Below the pieces are notes generated by a model, which saw only the letters and a program-made list of their open reading frames with translations, searched no databases and was not told the origin of the DNA. A stretch of 64,000 bases of DNA from Nannobrachium achirus (lineage: Eukaryota > Chordata > Actinopteri > Myctophiformes > Myctophidae): positions 33,658,603 to 33,722,602 of the forward strand of contig OY997661.1 of NCBI GenBank assembly GCA_963921795.1, in the 5' to 3' direction. The position numbers and the translations under genes were made by a program. Below are positions 1 through 21,295 of this stretch, one piece after another; positions within the stretch are counted from its first letter, which is position 1; each line of letters starts with the position of its first letter.

Positions 1-1896
<1,896 letters not shown>

Positions 1897-1968
<72 letters not shown>
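1897..1968. repeat. (TG)n microsatellite
   Basis: Perfect TG dinucleotide repeat of about 72 bp. Confidence 0.98.
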
Positions 1969-1969
<1 letters not shown>

Positions 1970-1976
1970 ATCATGT

Positions 1977-2410
1977 GTACCGATTTTTGTGACATTTGAA
2001 GAAAATAGAAAATAGTTTTGGAGAAAATTCAAGATGGCGGAAAATCTATCATGGCGCAAATGGGCGTGGCCTATATGGGGAGATGCGTCATGACCCAAGG
2101 AATCCAGGGAAAAAATATTTTTAATTTTCCGATCTACGGTTCAAGAGTTACAGGCCAAAACGTAAAGTGGGGTGTTATGGCGCCACCATGCGGCCAAATG
2201 ACACAATTATTTTTTATTTAATCCTTGAAACCATTATGAACCTCCTCTCCAAGTCTTGAAACTCTAGCCCCTATGGTTTGCGAGAGACAAATAATTGAAT
2301 GTGAGTTTTTGCGATTGCCATTATAAGTCAATGGGGAAAATTAATTCACTAATAAATTAATATCAATTAAACTATTGAACCTTTCTCTTAGCAAGTTACT
2401 AGCCCACTAT
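1977..2410 (+). repeat. Dispersed repeat family R1, copy 1
   Basis: Strong similarity to 3240-3690 (same strand) and to 26105-26345 (opposite strand). Shared landmarks are a CAAGATGGCGGAAAATCTATC-like core, a 'gcaaatgggcgtggcctatat' segment and a 'cgccaccatg' segment. Short open frames across it are repeat artefacts. No transposase motif is visible, so it is probably a non-autonomous element. Confidence 0.75.
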
Positions 2411-2499
2411 TCCCGAGTAAGCCGGTCGATTTGACATATGGCGCGAGTGTGTGGTGGCAAAACTGTGGGACTAGTAGCGTGCCGAAGTCAGGCTACATA

Positions 2500-2556
2500 C
2501 AGACACACAGACAGACAGACACACAGACAGACAGACAGACAGACACACAGACAGAC
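2500..2556. repeat. (CAGA)n/(CACA) microsatellite
   Basis: Imperfect CAGA/CACA tetranucleotide repeat. Confidence 0.9.
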
Positions 2557-2879
2557 CCACAAAGCTACGTATAGGGAGCCTGTGTTTCACACAGCTCCAA
2601 AAATAAAACACAGCACTATGCAGAAAATATAAGAAAACCTGCAGCTGTTTAGGTGATGAGTGGAGAGAGAACAAAACAAACAAACACACACCTCGCTCTA
2701 CTGAGAACGGATCATGATCTTTTTTATCTAGTGCCTCTGCTGGAACACTCCACCATGGCAGTTCCTGTTAACACTGTGCATGTGCAATACCCCGGTACCA
2801 CGCTGGGACACGCCCAGTGTGATATCCTTCCTTTTTATTCTAGCACACAGCCAAGGAAGTTAAACTAGAAAAGAAAATT

Positions 2880-3700
2880 TCTACGAAATTTTAAGTGTGC
2901 CTGCAGCTCGCTAAGTCTGTGCAACCTCGTGTAGCGGTTGGTGTTAGTGTTTCGTTTTGAGAGGGTCGTTCCCCCTGAAAAACACGTTTTGGCATGAAAC
3001 GGTTACGTTTTGCGCGTTTGTGGTGCCCCCTATGGGTCGAAGTGGAAATGCTTTTGGGTATATGTTCAGTATAGCGCCCCCCACTTGTGGTTAAAATTTG
3101 GTGTTGACTGGATGTTTCGTTTGTGATTTATGGCTACTTCTTACAAAACGGGCTCCTCCCGCTAACTTTGGAACCCTGTTACGGAAGAACGGTATGGACT
3201 ATCAAAATATCGTTTAAATATGTTTATCGCATGAGTCCATAGATCGTGTGTATCGATTTTTGTGACATTTGGAGAAAATATGTAGGAAAAGGAGCAAAAA
3301 GTGTGTTTTGAAGAAAATTCAAAATGGCGGAAAATCTATCCTGACGCAAATGGGCGTGGCCTATATGAGGAGATGCGTCATGACCCAAGGAATCCAGGGA
3401 AAAAGGAATTTTAATTTTCCGACCCACGGTTCAAGAGTTACAGGCCGAAAGGTAAAGTGGACTGTTATAGCGCCACCATGAGGCCAACTGACGAAATATT
3501 TTTTTATTTAATCCTTGATATCATTATAAATCTCCTCTCCAAGTTTTGAAACTGTAGCCCCTATGGTTTGCGAGAAAAAAAATATTGAATGTGAGTTTTT
3601 GCGATTCCCATTATAAGTCAATGGGTAAAATTAATTCACTAATAAATTAATATCAATTAAACGATACAACTTTTCTCTTAGAAAAGTAATAGCACCCCAT
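2880..3700 (+). repeat. Dispersed repeat family R1, copy 2 (longer)
   Basis: The right half matches 1977-2410. The left half (about 2930-3230) matches 26400-26660 on the opposite strand, including the 'ggtatggactatcaaaatat' segment. Copies at 2.9-3.7 kb and 26.1-26.7 kb therefore share at least 700 bp in inverted orientation, so this is a longer element than copy 1. Confidence 0.75.
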
Positions 3701-3934
3701 TCCCGGCCGAGCCGCACGTTTTGATGTATATATTGCGGGGGTAGCGTAAATTGTGCGGCAGTTATTACGTGCCGAAATTTGCAAGAACATTACTTACTTA
3801 CTGACTTACTTACTTAACTCATTCTCTGCCAAGTTCAACTTGCCTGTGCAATAGAACTGCCAAGGATTTCTGACGATTTCACTCATCTTGGAGGGACAAT
3901 TGCGCATTGATGTTGAGGCATAAAATAACAAAAC

Positions 3935-4430
3935 AAAGGCCTATTGGAAAGGCCTATTCGTGTGCTTTCCAGTGGTCCAAACCATACGTTTCAAACATGT
4001 TCGCTTATCTCAGAAAGTGGAAAAGTAAGGGCATGGTATGGGGTCTTCACAGGCTGCTGAGAAGACATTTTGAGTAAAAGCATGTTTTAGTTTTGAAAAT
4101 GGAATAACTTATGAATAAAATATGATTGCTATTATAAACTATACCTTGCTGGAAAGGCAAATTCGTGCTCTTTCCAACGCTCTAAACCATACGTTTCAAA
4201 CATGTTTGCTGATCTCGTAAGGTGGAAAAGTATAGGGTATGGTATGGCGAAAAAACGGCTTCTGAGAAGAGTTTTTTTTTGGGGGGAAAATTGAATAAAT
4301 ATGAAGGAGCTATGAATACTATATAAACTATACCTCTCTGGAAAGATGAAGTCGCCTTCTTTCCAGTGCTCCCATCCAGATGTTTCAAACATGTTCTGTT
4401 GTTTAGAAAATTGGCCATGTATCACCCAAA
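3935..4430. repeat. Degenerate tandem repeat, about 3 units
   Basis: Three spaced units share 'ctttccagtg/acg(g/c)tc..aaccatacgtttcaaacatgtt' near 3966-4000, 4168-4208 and 4358-4396. Each is followed by a 'ggtatgg...gcttctgagaaga'-like segment or its remnant. The open frames on the minus strand here are repeat translations. Confidence 0.65.
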
Positions 4431-4624
4431 ACACCTCTAGGAACAAACTGAATACATGTTTTAGTAAAGTAGACTCTCGATCAGAACTCCTTTCTGCCTT
4501 TTATTTTTGGCTTCAGTGATGCAGAAGATATTTACAGTGTTTTCAAACAAAAGGGAAAAATAACAATGAATAAAAAATAAAGTGATTTTACAGACTTCAA
4601 GTGCATTCACAGTTCTCAATAGTG

Positions 4625-4860
4625 CTTTTTGAAATTACAAAAACAAGTGTTCTCATTCTCTCAGTAGTGGTTCAAGTAAATGACAATGAATAAAGGAACA
4701 TTTCAACCCCCCCCCTCTGTAGTGGTTTTCAAGTAAACTACAAAATATGAACATTCCACGCCTTTTCAGTAGTGGTTCAAGTAAATGGCAATGACAAAAG
4801 GAACATTTCCCACCCTTTCAGTAGTGCTTCAAGTAAATGACAAAGAATAAAAAGTTCAGT
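4625..4860. repeat. Minisatellite, about 4 units of 55-65 bp
   Basis: Repeated unit around 'tcagtagtggttcaagtaaatgacaatgaataaaggaacatt', recurring near 4660, 4720, 4767 and 4820 with substitutions and small indels. Confidence 0.8.
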
Positions 4861-5489
4861 TCTCACGTTCGCTGAGGGTTTCAAATGAAATAAAATAAAA
4901 ATGTCAGGAACAGAAGAGCTGGGCAGTGAATCCACTGGCTCAGAAGCTGAAAAACACAATATAAAAAATAGGCTAGTTATAGTTTTTGCAAGGTAATATT
5001 GTGCACAAAATCAGTAGGCCTACATTGTTTCCATCCCCATCATGTCTCAATGTATGCATTTTGACACTTAGAATGAATGAAGACTTTTACAGTTGCTATG
5101 TGGATGTTTGGATTTTTAGATGGATAAAAGCATTGAACACAGATACAATAAATGTAGGCCATCTGTAACAAAAATAACCGTACCTTGACTAAAGCCAACC
5201 AATGATTCGCTGTCACCTGCAGATGGACCTGGCTCCTCACACTCAAGTGTCTAGATTGATCACAAAGAAACAAAGCACACAGATTTAGTACAAAACTAAA
5301 CTGCAACATGCGTGCACACCCACACAGTGGCGCTCTCGCTCAATCTCTCTCTAGAGAAAGATCCACAATACATGTGGGCATACATTGTATATACTGTTTG
5401 TTCAGACTTACTGTTTTCTTTTTTGTTTTTCTTTACATATCTACTGCATAGTACTGTGTTCTATTTGTCTGTCATTCAATGTTATATGA

Positions 5490-5635
5490 GATACTTCAAT
5501 GGTTTCCAGTGGAAATAAGCTTAGTCTTTTCATGGATAACCTTTTAGTAGACCTTGTACCAGTGAACTGTACCGTCATGAAACTGTACCTTTTCCTATGC
5601 AAACTTCTAATAAAGTCTTCAATCAATCAATACAT
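5490..5635 (+). mobile_element. 3' end of a LINE/SINE family with (AATC)n tail
   Basis: Ends in 'cttttcctatgcaaacttctaataaag' followed by a short AATC repeat. A second copy of the same tail is at 23390-23475. A conserved 3' tail running into a simple repeat is typical of non-LTR retroposons. Only the tail is preserved, so the clade cannot be assigned. Confidence 0.55.
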
Positions 5636-5697
5636 GAGGAAAAACAATGCTGCCATTCGTTCCAAAAGCCATGTAACTATACAAATGCCACAATGTT

Positions 5698-6270
5698 TGG
5701 GCTCATTGCGCGCAGATCAGAGTGGGTATGGCAGGGGTATGCAGCTGCCATACCTTGGCTACAGAGGTAAATAATAAAAATGTAGGCTCTACTTTTCATC
5801 GTGCCTGTTGCTAAGGTATGGCAACATGACTGGTGTCTTGCACGCGTGCCCTGCACGCGCGCGTGCAAGACACCAGTCATGTTGCCATACTTTAGCTTGT
5901 TCTGAACTGACGCCACTGGGAGAGATGCACTCACTCCGTATGCAGAACACAGCGATCACATACAGTACAGAGAGAGAGAGAGACTGAAACACGATACAAA
6001 TGCTGTTCCCCCCTTCTGATTTACCAAAGTCATGATTTACACAAAATGAACATTTGTATTTTATTCTAGAGCAACGAGCGCGCGCGCACACGCAACCTCA
6101 ACTAGGCAACACAACGAGGAGCACAGATCCGTTGGGAAAGGCCTGGCGTTGTTTGCCAACGTGTTTGGGCTCATTGCGCGCAGATCAGAGTGGGTATGGC
6201 AGGGGTATGCAGCTGCCCGATCACATACAGTACAGAGAGAGAGAGAGACTCAAACACGATACAAATACAA
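5698..6270. repeat. Local direct duplication around a perfect-arm hairpin
   Basis: 'ctcattgcgcgcagatcagagtgggtatggcaggggtatgcagctgcc' occurs at 5701-5751 and 6170-6217. 'gatcacatacagtacagagagagagagagact' occurs at 5953-5984 and 6219-6250. A near-perfect hairpin lies at 5812-5894 between them. Confidence 0.8.
5812..5894. repeat. Near-perfect inverted repeat (hairpin), arms about 34 nt
   Basis: The left arm 'taaggtatggcaacatgact...' is mirrored by '...agtcatgttgccatacttta', with one clear mismatch in the outer part and a GC-rich ACGCGYGC centre. Confidence 0.9.
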
Positions 6271-6284
6271 ATAAAATGCTTCGT

Positions 6285-6700
6285 ACCACTGGTGTTGGCA
6301 GCATCCCTACGGCTCCATGTCGCCGTGGTCCGTCTCTTCCGAGTCGTAGGAACTTTCAGCCAGATCCCTGAACGCAGTGACTCTCAGGCTGCGTCTAAGA
6401 CCTGGAGTCGCTGCCATCGGTCTCCACTCTCCACTGCAGCAGCCGCGGGTGCCACAGGGCGCTGGCTTCTTCTTGGGCGCTGCGCTTCTGGAGCCGCCTG
6501 GACAGCAGGGTCGGCGACGCGTCGATCAGTTGTGTGAACATAATCGGCACCCGATTGTGCATTGAAGATGGAAGGTTTAGGAGGATTGTTCAAGTGAGCT
6601 GAATCAAACTCGTTCACGCCATGGCCAGAGCCCTAGAGTTGCGTCACTCCCGTTCACTTCATGGGGCCAGGTCTTCTACGCACACATCTATTGGCGTATA
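6285..6700. other. CpG-rich unique-looking segment, no gene assigned
   Basis: Much richer in CG dinucleotides than its AT-rich surroundings (many CGTCG, GCGCG and CGACGCG words). A 77-codon open frame exists on the minus strand (6384-6617) and overlapping ones on the plus strand, but none has a recognised motif or splice context. It may be a decayed transposon body or a CpG-rich promoter-like segment. Confidence 0.35.
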
Positions 6701-6939
6701 GTGACAAACGGCGAACCGGAAGTTTACAAAATGCATTGAAGTCTATGAGGTGTAAAGTGACAATGAACCACGTGACCAGCGCTGTTTCTGACCCCGCGGT
6801 GACACCACTCTCTGATTATACTGCTCTGGCCATGGCCAAGCATGCCTGCAGGGAGAAAAAAAAGAGGAGAAACCGATCGCTAACGGTCTGTTTGAGCGAC
6901 CGTCATGTTTCAGGGTTTATGGATTATAAACTATCAGGT

Positions 6940-7075
6940 AAGGCTATGTTTTACAACCATTTATACAGCGATCTGTCTGTGTTGTTGTTGTTGTTGTTAC
7001 TTTTGGCACTGAATTGAAATGATGTTGTACTGTCTGAAACAGAAAGCGGACTGGTATCTGCTTGCTGGATTGCTA

Positions 7076-7116
<41 letters not shown>

Positions 7117-7262
7117 GACATCACGATAGTTTTTCACTTCGACGTGCTGTGTTAGTTGTGTGAACATATCGGCAATGTTTTACAACCATTTATACAGCGA
7201 TCTGTCTGTGTGTTGTTGTTACTTTTTTTTTGTCTGAGAAGGGTAGAGAGAGGTTTTGAATG
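6940..7262. repeat. Direct duplication of about 75 bp flanking a (TG)n tract
   Basis: 'atgttttacaaccatttatacagcgatctgtctgtg' is present at 6945-6980 and again at 7174-7209. Each copy is followed by a TTG repeat and a 'tgttgtactg..gaaacag..agcgga' segment. Confidence 0.75.
7079..7114. repeat. (TG)n microsatellite
   Basis: Pure TG repeat of about 36 bp. Confidence 0.95.
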
Positions 7263-7303
7263 TTGTACTGAAACAGACAGCGGACCACCCAGCTGATTGG
7301 CTG

Positions 7304-7304
<1 letters not shown>

Positions 7305-7363
<59 letters not shown>
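7305..7363. repeat. (CA)n microsatellite
   Basis: Pure CA repeat of about 59 bp. It explains the poly-Cys/Val open frames on the minus strand. Confidence 0.97.
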
Positions 7364-7366
<3 letters not shown>

Positions 7367-7784
7367 CACGCCCACACACAAGCCACGGCTTTCTGGTTAC
7401 CCGTCTCGCTCTCATTGTATAATTGGTTTCAGGTTTCTGAGAAGAGGTTTTTCTTTTTGGACAATTTAATGATGTTTAATTTCATGTGAGGCTGTGCACT
7501 TTTGTTTAATGTTGTAAAAAACACTGTCAGACTTTGAGGAAGTGTATCATATGTTGTGAGAGGCTGGATAAGGCTGAGATCTTTTGTGTACAGTATGTAC
7601 AGTAAAAGACGTCCAGAAGACGTCTGGCACCGACATCCCCAGGGGAAAAGACGTTCTGAGGACGTTTAGCAGGGAGTGAGTTAAGTATGGCGGATTACAA
7701 TAAGTGTTTTGCCATTGCATGGCAGGCACACTTAATAAAATATAAAGAAGGGAAACCACGTGACCGCCGGGACCGGCCATGACG

Positions 7785-8078
7785 CTGCCATGGGTGCCAG
7801 AATGATGGAGCCGGCTAGATCAGCTCATGAACAAACCTGGAAGAAACACTATTTATGAACGACTGAGACCTTTGTCATATAATCTGTTCAGGAATAAAAA
7901 AGAAAATATATCAAAGGTATTTTTACAATCACTTGCTTTTCGATGTGCACAGTGCATAATTAAATAATAATAATAACTGTAAATAATAATCGTTTCTGTC
8001 TCCGAAGTATCGCGAGATTTGGTTCACAGACAGGAAACGGTGGATAGTCTCGTGATACTGGCACCCATGGTGAGCTTC
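7785..8078 (+). repeat. Dispersed repeat R2, copy 1
   Basis: The segment from 'gggtgcca' through 'ctcatgaacaaac..actatt..tgaac..ttgagacctt' to a 'cgaagtatcgcgagat' end recurs at about 50945-51250. In that second copy the terminal 'tatcgcgagatttggttcacagacaggaaacggtggatagtct' part is inverted, which suggests the ends form an inverted repeat. Confidence 0.6.
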
Positions 8079-8196
8079 ATGGCTGGACATGGCGTATTCC
8101 CGTTGTCACGTGATGTCCCTACCTCCTATTTACCTTGCACACAGCTGATTGAAGGGCGTGGTCACACTGCTCACGGCAGTGATTGGCAGTTACCCA

Positions 8197-8475
8197 ACAA
8201 AATATTTTGCGATAGGGTTCCATACGTGGAACAAAATATTTTGAGATGGGATCTGCGGCCAAAACACATTTTGGGGGTCCTTAACCACTGACAGGCACAT
8301 TCTACAAATGTCTTCTAAAACAGTTTTCTGAAAAAAAAGAAGAAAAAAAATGTTGCTATCAGTGTTTCTCAAACTTTGTCATGTCAAGGACCCCCAGAAT
8401 GATATGTATTTGGCCACGGACCCCCATCGCAAAATATTTTGTTCCAGGGACCCCCAAAAGCAAAGATTTGATTTT
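8197..8475. repeat. Foldback/hAT-like MITE fragment
   Basis: 'caaaatattttgcgatagggttcc' on the left is mirrored by 'catcgcaaaatattttgttcc' on the right. It contains a 'cagtgtttctcaaactttg' terminal motif typical of hAT-family MITEs. A diverged relative lies at 62887-63005 ('cagtggttctcaaactttttcatgtcaaggacccc'). Confidence 0.65.
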
Positions 8476-8479
8476 GGTC

Positions 8480-9880
8480 TATTCTGCATCTAGCTTAAGG
8501 CCACAGACCCGTTGGGATACAGGCGGTCGTGCGAATGACGTCGAGTATACATTACAAATGATTTACTGTAATATTACTTTGTGAAGCAATGCATTACTTT
8601 CAGAAACTATATTTATTTACAGTTAAGCTTCTAATAAATTAATGAAGTGATGCACTAGGTGACCACTTGGTGGGAGTGTTTTGCTCATTTAATGCAGGAT
8701 TATGTACAGTAAGGATGGACCCTGATCCATTCTCAGAAGTTCAAAGGGCATGCAGTCATTGCAGTGTGACACTGTCATTTATCTGTACTGTAAAGGGACA
8801 TCACTGTCTGCAATTTTGCATTGTGTCAAAATTCTGTTCTACAACCTGTGATGTGTTGTGAGCTTGTAGATTGGCGGTTTTGAATATTATTTATAGGGCT
8901 TAGGTAAGTATGTACTCCTGTTACTGAACAAACACTCTAGCACACACTATAGCACACACTGCAGTACAACACCATAGCAATAAGTATCAGAATATAGAGC
9001 TATTTAACACAGTTTTTCACCAAATAAAACCACTAGCCCTAACTTAAATGAATTCAATGGACTTAAAATCATTATATAATTTGATTGCCTTCCTGCCATG
9101 GCATTTGGTCTTTGTGCCTTATTAAAAGGCTTGCTAACAAACACTGATACAGAGGTTGTAAACATTTCCTGATTTTCCCGATTGGCTGGCTTCTCTTCCA
9201 GGCACCTCCAGGCCAACCCACAGTACTGTCTCCTCCTATCACTGCATGACATGTCTGCAGGTATGTGATTCCTCACACCTGCAATACACTGTCAGTGTGG
9301 ATTGAAGAGTGTGCTACCTACTATGTTATCAAATCACACACCCAGGACTGATAAAAGTGAAGAATCATCATTTTATTGTTTCACAGTCGTATCTGCAGAT
9401 GAATGTTGATCTGGATGTGAATTCACCAGGTAAGAATCATACAAGAAAATAAATGTTTGATGAGCAGTGAGATTTTTACAAAACTATCAACTATCACTAT
9501 CATGTTTTCATATTTGTCCAGTGCACTGGCACCAATAATGTTTTCATATGTATCGGCTGTCATCAAAAGGTTTTAATAATTGATGACCTGGCCACAACAA
9601 TGTGTTCATATCATGTTGACACTCAACCTGATGAAACAATTCAAAACATTGGATCATATGGTCAGTTATACAGTAGTTAGCTAATGTAAACTTTCTACTA
9701 TTGGTTATAACCTTCAATATGAGTCATGATTTGTGCTTGTCATATGCGCTGATACTTGAACAAACAGCTCATGGGGTTTGCAGAGGGGAGGCACACACAC
9801 CTTGTATGTCATTACTTAAGTGTGTGTATTGTACTGCATCGCTGGCCCATGAGCTACAGGTTTGACAAGTTTTAATTTAG
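8480..9880. other. No supported gene
   Basis: AT-rich sequence with no recognisable protein. Two short segments bounded by good AG/GT sites (9202-9260 and 9387-9429) could be noncoding first exons of gene A, but no counterparts were found upstream of genes B-D, so they are not annotated as exons. Confidence 0.5.
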
Positions 9881-10172
9881 TAGATCAGCCTACATAGATT
9901 ACATCTAAAATGAGTGCACTGCACTACAAGCCATTTATATCAATATGTCCGGAAACCTAGTTCCTCTTCACTTCCTATCAAGCCACGCCTCCTGAACACA
10001 ACCAGGAAACCTCTGCCCATTTTCTCTTCATCTCTTCACCCAGTGAAGATCAGTTTATTGCCTCTGTCAATGTGCCAGTGGTGTTTAGCAAATCCTATTG
10101 TCTGTGTCAGTATGACATTGGTGTTTAGTAAAACCTATTGTCTCTGTCAGTGTGTGAGTGGTGCTCAGTAAA
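9815..10172 (+). promoter_or_regulatory. Shared TRIM upstream block and 5' UTR repeats, gene A
   Basis: This block is conserved upstream of all four TRIM genes ('ggcccatgagctac', 'tagtagatc..agcctac', 'atgaatgcac...aaggcattgatatcaa', 'cctcttcact', 'ctgaacacaaccagga'), so it probably holds the promoter. The segment nearest the start codon is a tandem repeat of a ~42-bp unit ending 'gtggtgctcagtaaa', about three units here, and the last runs straight into the ATG. A 'ttttctcttcatctcttc' tract (about 10020-10037) reads GAAGAGATGAAGAGAAAA on the other strand, a weak IRF/ISRE-like pattern. Promoter function is inference. Confidence 0.45.
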
Positions 10173-18195
<8,023 letters not shown>

Positions 18196-18960
18196 TCATG
18201 GCTGTTGGCAGAAACCTCATATCTCCATATGTCAATTCTTATGATTCCCCCCGCCACCCACATCTCCTGTAAATGAATGTCCTACTTTGCCATACTAGTC
18301 ACAAAAAGGTAGCACAAATAGCCAACCTGCAATGTCACAACAACAACGTTGTGAGCTTGTAATTGTGCCATTTTTGCTTTTTTGTTTGAGTGAAAGTGTG
18401 TTTGTGGATTTTATAAATATTCAAACAATCAATGTGAGAAAATGACTACATTGGATCCATTGGAATATGGATACTATTCTTGTTTTCATTTCCTGAAAAG
18501 TAACGGTTTTGGACATCAAGGTTTATGCCCGACAGTGACAATAAATTATCTGACAACTGTGCATCGGAAAACCTGTTTACCTCAGGGAATGTTGAAAGGG
18601 GACTAATGTTGAAAAATACAAATGCAGACACTGCCATTTCATCCTGTAATGTGGCAGCAGCTGCTGCTGATGATTATGATGTATCTGTAGGCTACTTGTA
18701 ACTTGATATGATATTTATGACTGTCTAGTTTATTCCCTTGGATTATGTTTAGGTATGTATGTCATTTGCTTGTCCACAGAAGTAACAAATGCTAGATGGT
18801 TCTTCAGAAAGATTCTATGTTTGATGTTTACCTGCTATAGTTACTTTGTAACACTTATTAAATAATATAAATGAATAAAGGTGTGTCTGTGTGGCATATT
18901 ATCATAATCATACATACACACACTGTCAGTGGTGTGAGGAAGAAAGTTTCCAATTTGAAT
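18196..18960 (+). other. Gene A probable 3' UTR / cassette remnant
   Basis: Collinear with 56180-57420 of gene C once its insertions are removed, so this is the intron or UTR that normally follows a ZZ exon. An AATAAA-type word occurs near 18875 ('gaataaaggtgtgtctgtg') and its gene C counterpart near 57390. Polyadenylation there is inference. Confidence 0.4.
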
Positions 18961-19236
18961 AAAACCTGTCTAACTGCTCTGATAGAATCTTGCGTTGGGA
19001 TCACACTTTAGTGTTGCCTTCTGTTTTTCAACATTCATTTAATTTGCATGATTTACAGAATATTGTTTATTTTAACACAAACTGTTATTATCACATCCAT
19101 GTCCTATAAGCAACCAGAAAAGTTGAACATAAAAGAGTGTATTTTCTTTACCAGGTTTAAAAATATGCATTCTGTCTTGACAGTTTTGTTCCTCTTCTGT
19201 TTTGGCAATTTAAATGTATGCTATTCATATGGTTAA

Positions 19237-19532
19237 AGGGCCACTTCACATGGGACAACCCGATCTTATTTTATTGTTGTTTGGGACACGATCAACACAA
19301 TCCTGAGTTATTTTTTGTGTTCAATCTGTTTTTTGAGATGTACTAGTGATGCATTTTGCATCATATGATGCAAAACGCATCACTGATGATGCAAAATGCA
19401 TCACTAGCACAGCTGAAATACTAAAATATCTCAAAACACAGATTGAACAGAAAAAATAACTCAGGATTCTGTTGATTGTGTCCCAAACAACAATAAAATA
19501 AGATAAGGTTGTCCTAGAGGTGAAGTGGCCCT
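19237..19532. mobile_element. TTAA-flanked foldback MITE
   Basis: 296-bp near-complete palindrome, AGGGCCACTTCAC...GTGAAGTGGCCCT, with TTAA on both sides (19233-19236, 19533-19536). TTAA targets are typical of piggyBac-type transposition. The centre contains several 'gatgcaaaa(t/c)gcatca' words. Confidence 0.7.
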
Positions 19533-19699
19533 TTAATGAATAGTCAAAGTGATTGCTCTGTCATTGTGTTGCAGGGCTTTATGGCTGAAGCACAGGGCAT
19601 CAACAACTGGGGGGGCACCAGAGGATCAACTATCAAGGTGTGCGTGCCTCCCTGCCTGCCTGCCTGCCTAGGTCCAAGGTCCAAGCACAGGGCACCATG

Positions 19700-20900
19700 A
19701 AGGGATAATCCAGCACTGTTGTGTTGTCTACACGTTACACTAGCCTTCATATCATTCTGGTGCTGTTAGAGGGCTTTTATACTGATAGCCTTGAATAATT
19801 TAATATTTGTCTTTATTATTGCAGAAATACAAACTTGCAAAAAACAGACACTGGTTATCAAAGTTGTAAAGGAATAAAATGACTTGGATTATTTCTGTCT
19901 CTGTAGGCTACACATGGTATGACATGGCTGTACTCAAAGCATTTACAAGAAATGGTCCCACTTCTTGTAAACAGCAGAGATAGATCTCTGTCTCCCCCTA
20001 TTGGAGGAATTCCAGACTGTAAGCTACAAAAAAAAGCAGAGATGTCAGTCAGCTGTGGTCCTTTTTGGAAGCTTCACAGTCTTTATATTCATTATATTCT
20101 TCATTAGCAGACTGTTTAGATTCTCTCTTTCTTTATTCATTCTATTCAAGTCTTTATTTAGCAGACTCACAACTTCCTCCTGTATAAGGACTTCTCTTCT
20201 TGAAGCAGGTAAGACAGACCTTGTCTTTAAGTGTCAACACATATGTAGTAGACTACACCTTAATCTCATGAGGTGATGTCATGCATAGAGCTCTCTCTCT
20301 CTCTCTTGGCCACAGTATGGTATGGTTAACTTGTACCAGTCAGAGATTAGAGAATCCTTTATAGTGAGTTGCATATTAAAAGAACTGAGTCGAACATAGG
20401 CTACAGCAGCCTACAGGTCATGTGGCAGTTATAACTAAGTAGCAGGTGTATGGGCTCATGCACAGTTCAACAAATTAGTCAACAGGCAACACAATCTACT
20501 GTCACAGCAGTATGGCTAATACAGTGCAAATATCATACTATAAACATATGAACACTGAATAAAAATGGCACCATCCAACATCTGCAAAGTACTTTAGCCA
20601 ACAAAACAATGAACAATAGAAGACAGTTACAAGCAAAACAAGCAATGTAACTAATGTATTCCATGTAAGTGTCACAGCTTGCTTACATGTTATATCCTTC
20701 AAACACATGACAGGGTGATAGATCAACAGCCCTCATTATTGTAGTTTGATTGATTTTCAGAGGAATACATAATGCTCATTGATTCCTGCAGGGCAGAATA
20801 GAGATCCAAGAGAGGGAGCTCTATGTTTGACGTCAGCTTATGAACTCCTTGTTCATAAAGTGAAAGGGGGTTTGTTTTTAAGGTGTGGATAGTGCAGGTT
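19700..20900 (+). repeat. Segmental duplication block, copy after gene A
   Basis: Collinear with 33790-35080 after gene B ('cttcatatcattctggtgctgtt', 'ggctacacatggtatgacatggctgtactca', 'catttacaagaaatggtcccacttcttgtaaac', 'attgattcctgcagg'). It resumes at about 38320 beyond a palindromic insertion. No coding signal is visible, and the block marks the tandem duplication that produced A and B. Confidence 0.8.
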
Positions 20901-20909
20901 TTTAAGGGA

Positions 20910-21130
20910 AACATGTCTTATTATGGATATAAATAAGTAAACATTTATTATGATTGTGATTTTGAGATTATCTGCCAAATACATGGACATTGTATATTGA
21001 CAAACCTGCACCTTGACATGAACCCAGAGATTACACACATTTATCGATAGACCAGTGTAGCTATATGGAATGGAAAAGTAATTAAACCCCTCCTTTTCAT
21101 TTTTTCTTCTTAAAAATGCTAAATACAATG
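20910..21130. other. No supported gene
   Basis: AT-rich sequence between the duplicated block and the upstream region of gene B. Nothing recognised. Confidence 0.5.
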
Positions 21131-21139
21131 CAAAAGTAT

Positions 21140-21295
21140 ATGTAGTATCGATACAATCGATTCTTTGCCCTGCCGATACGATACAAAATCAAACGATACG
21201 ATTTTAGCTGTTTTCGTTTCGATATACTGCGATTTTCAAAAGTCAAAAACGATAGTTCGATGCAGTTACTATATTGTTACACCCCTACCTGTAAG
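21140..21295. repeat. MITE-like fragment with 'cgatac' repeats and 'tgttacacccct' end
   Basis: A dense run of CGATAC/ATCGAT words ending in 'atattgttacacccctac', a terminus common in fish hAT-type MITEs. The left terminus is unclear. Confidence 0.45.

Noticed and set aside
6384..6617. 77-codon minus-strand frame in a CpG-rich segment
   Set aside because: High GC content lengthens random frames. No motif or conserved partner was seen, so I list only the segment.
9004..9276. 90-codon minus-strand frame
   Set aside because: No recognisable domain and no supporting splice structure.
9202..9429. Two noncoding exons upstream of gene A
   Set aside because: AG/GT bounds are present, but there is no counterpart upstream of the paralogues and no coding capacity. 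Chance sites are likely.
10019..10040. Interferon-stimulated response element before gene A
   Set aside because: The GAAGAGATGAAGAGAAAA tract only weakly matches GAAANNGAAA and is missing in gene D, so it is mentioned but not called as a site.
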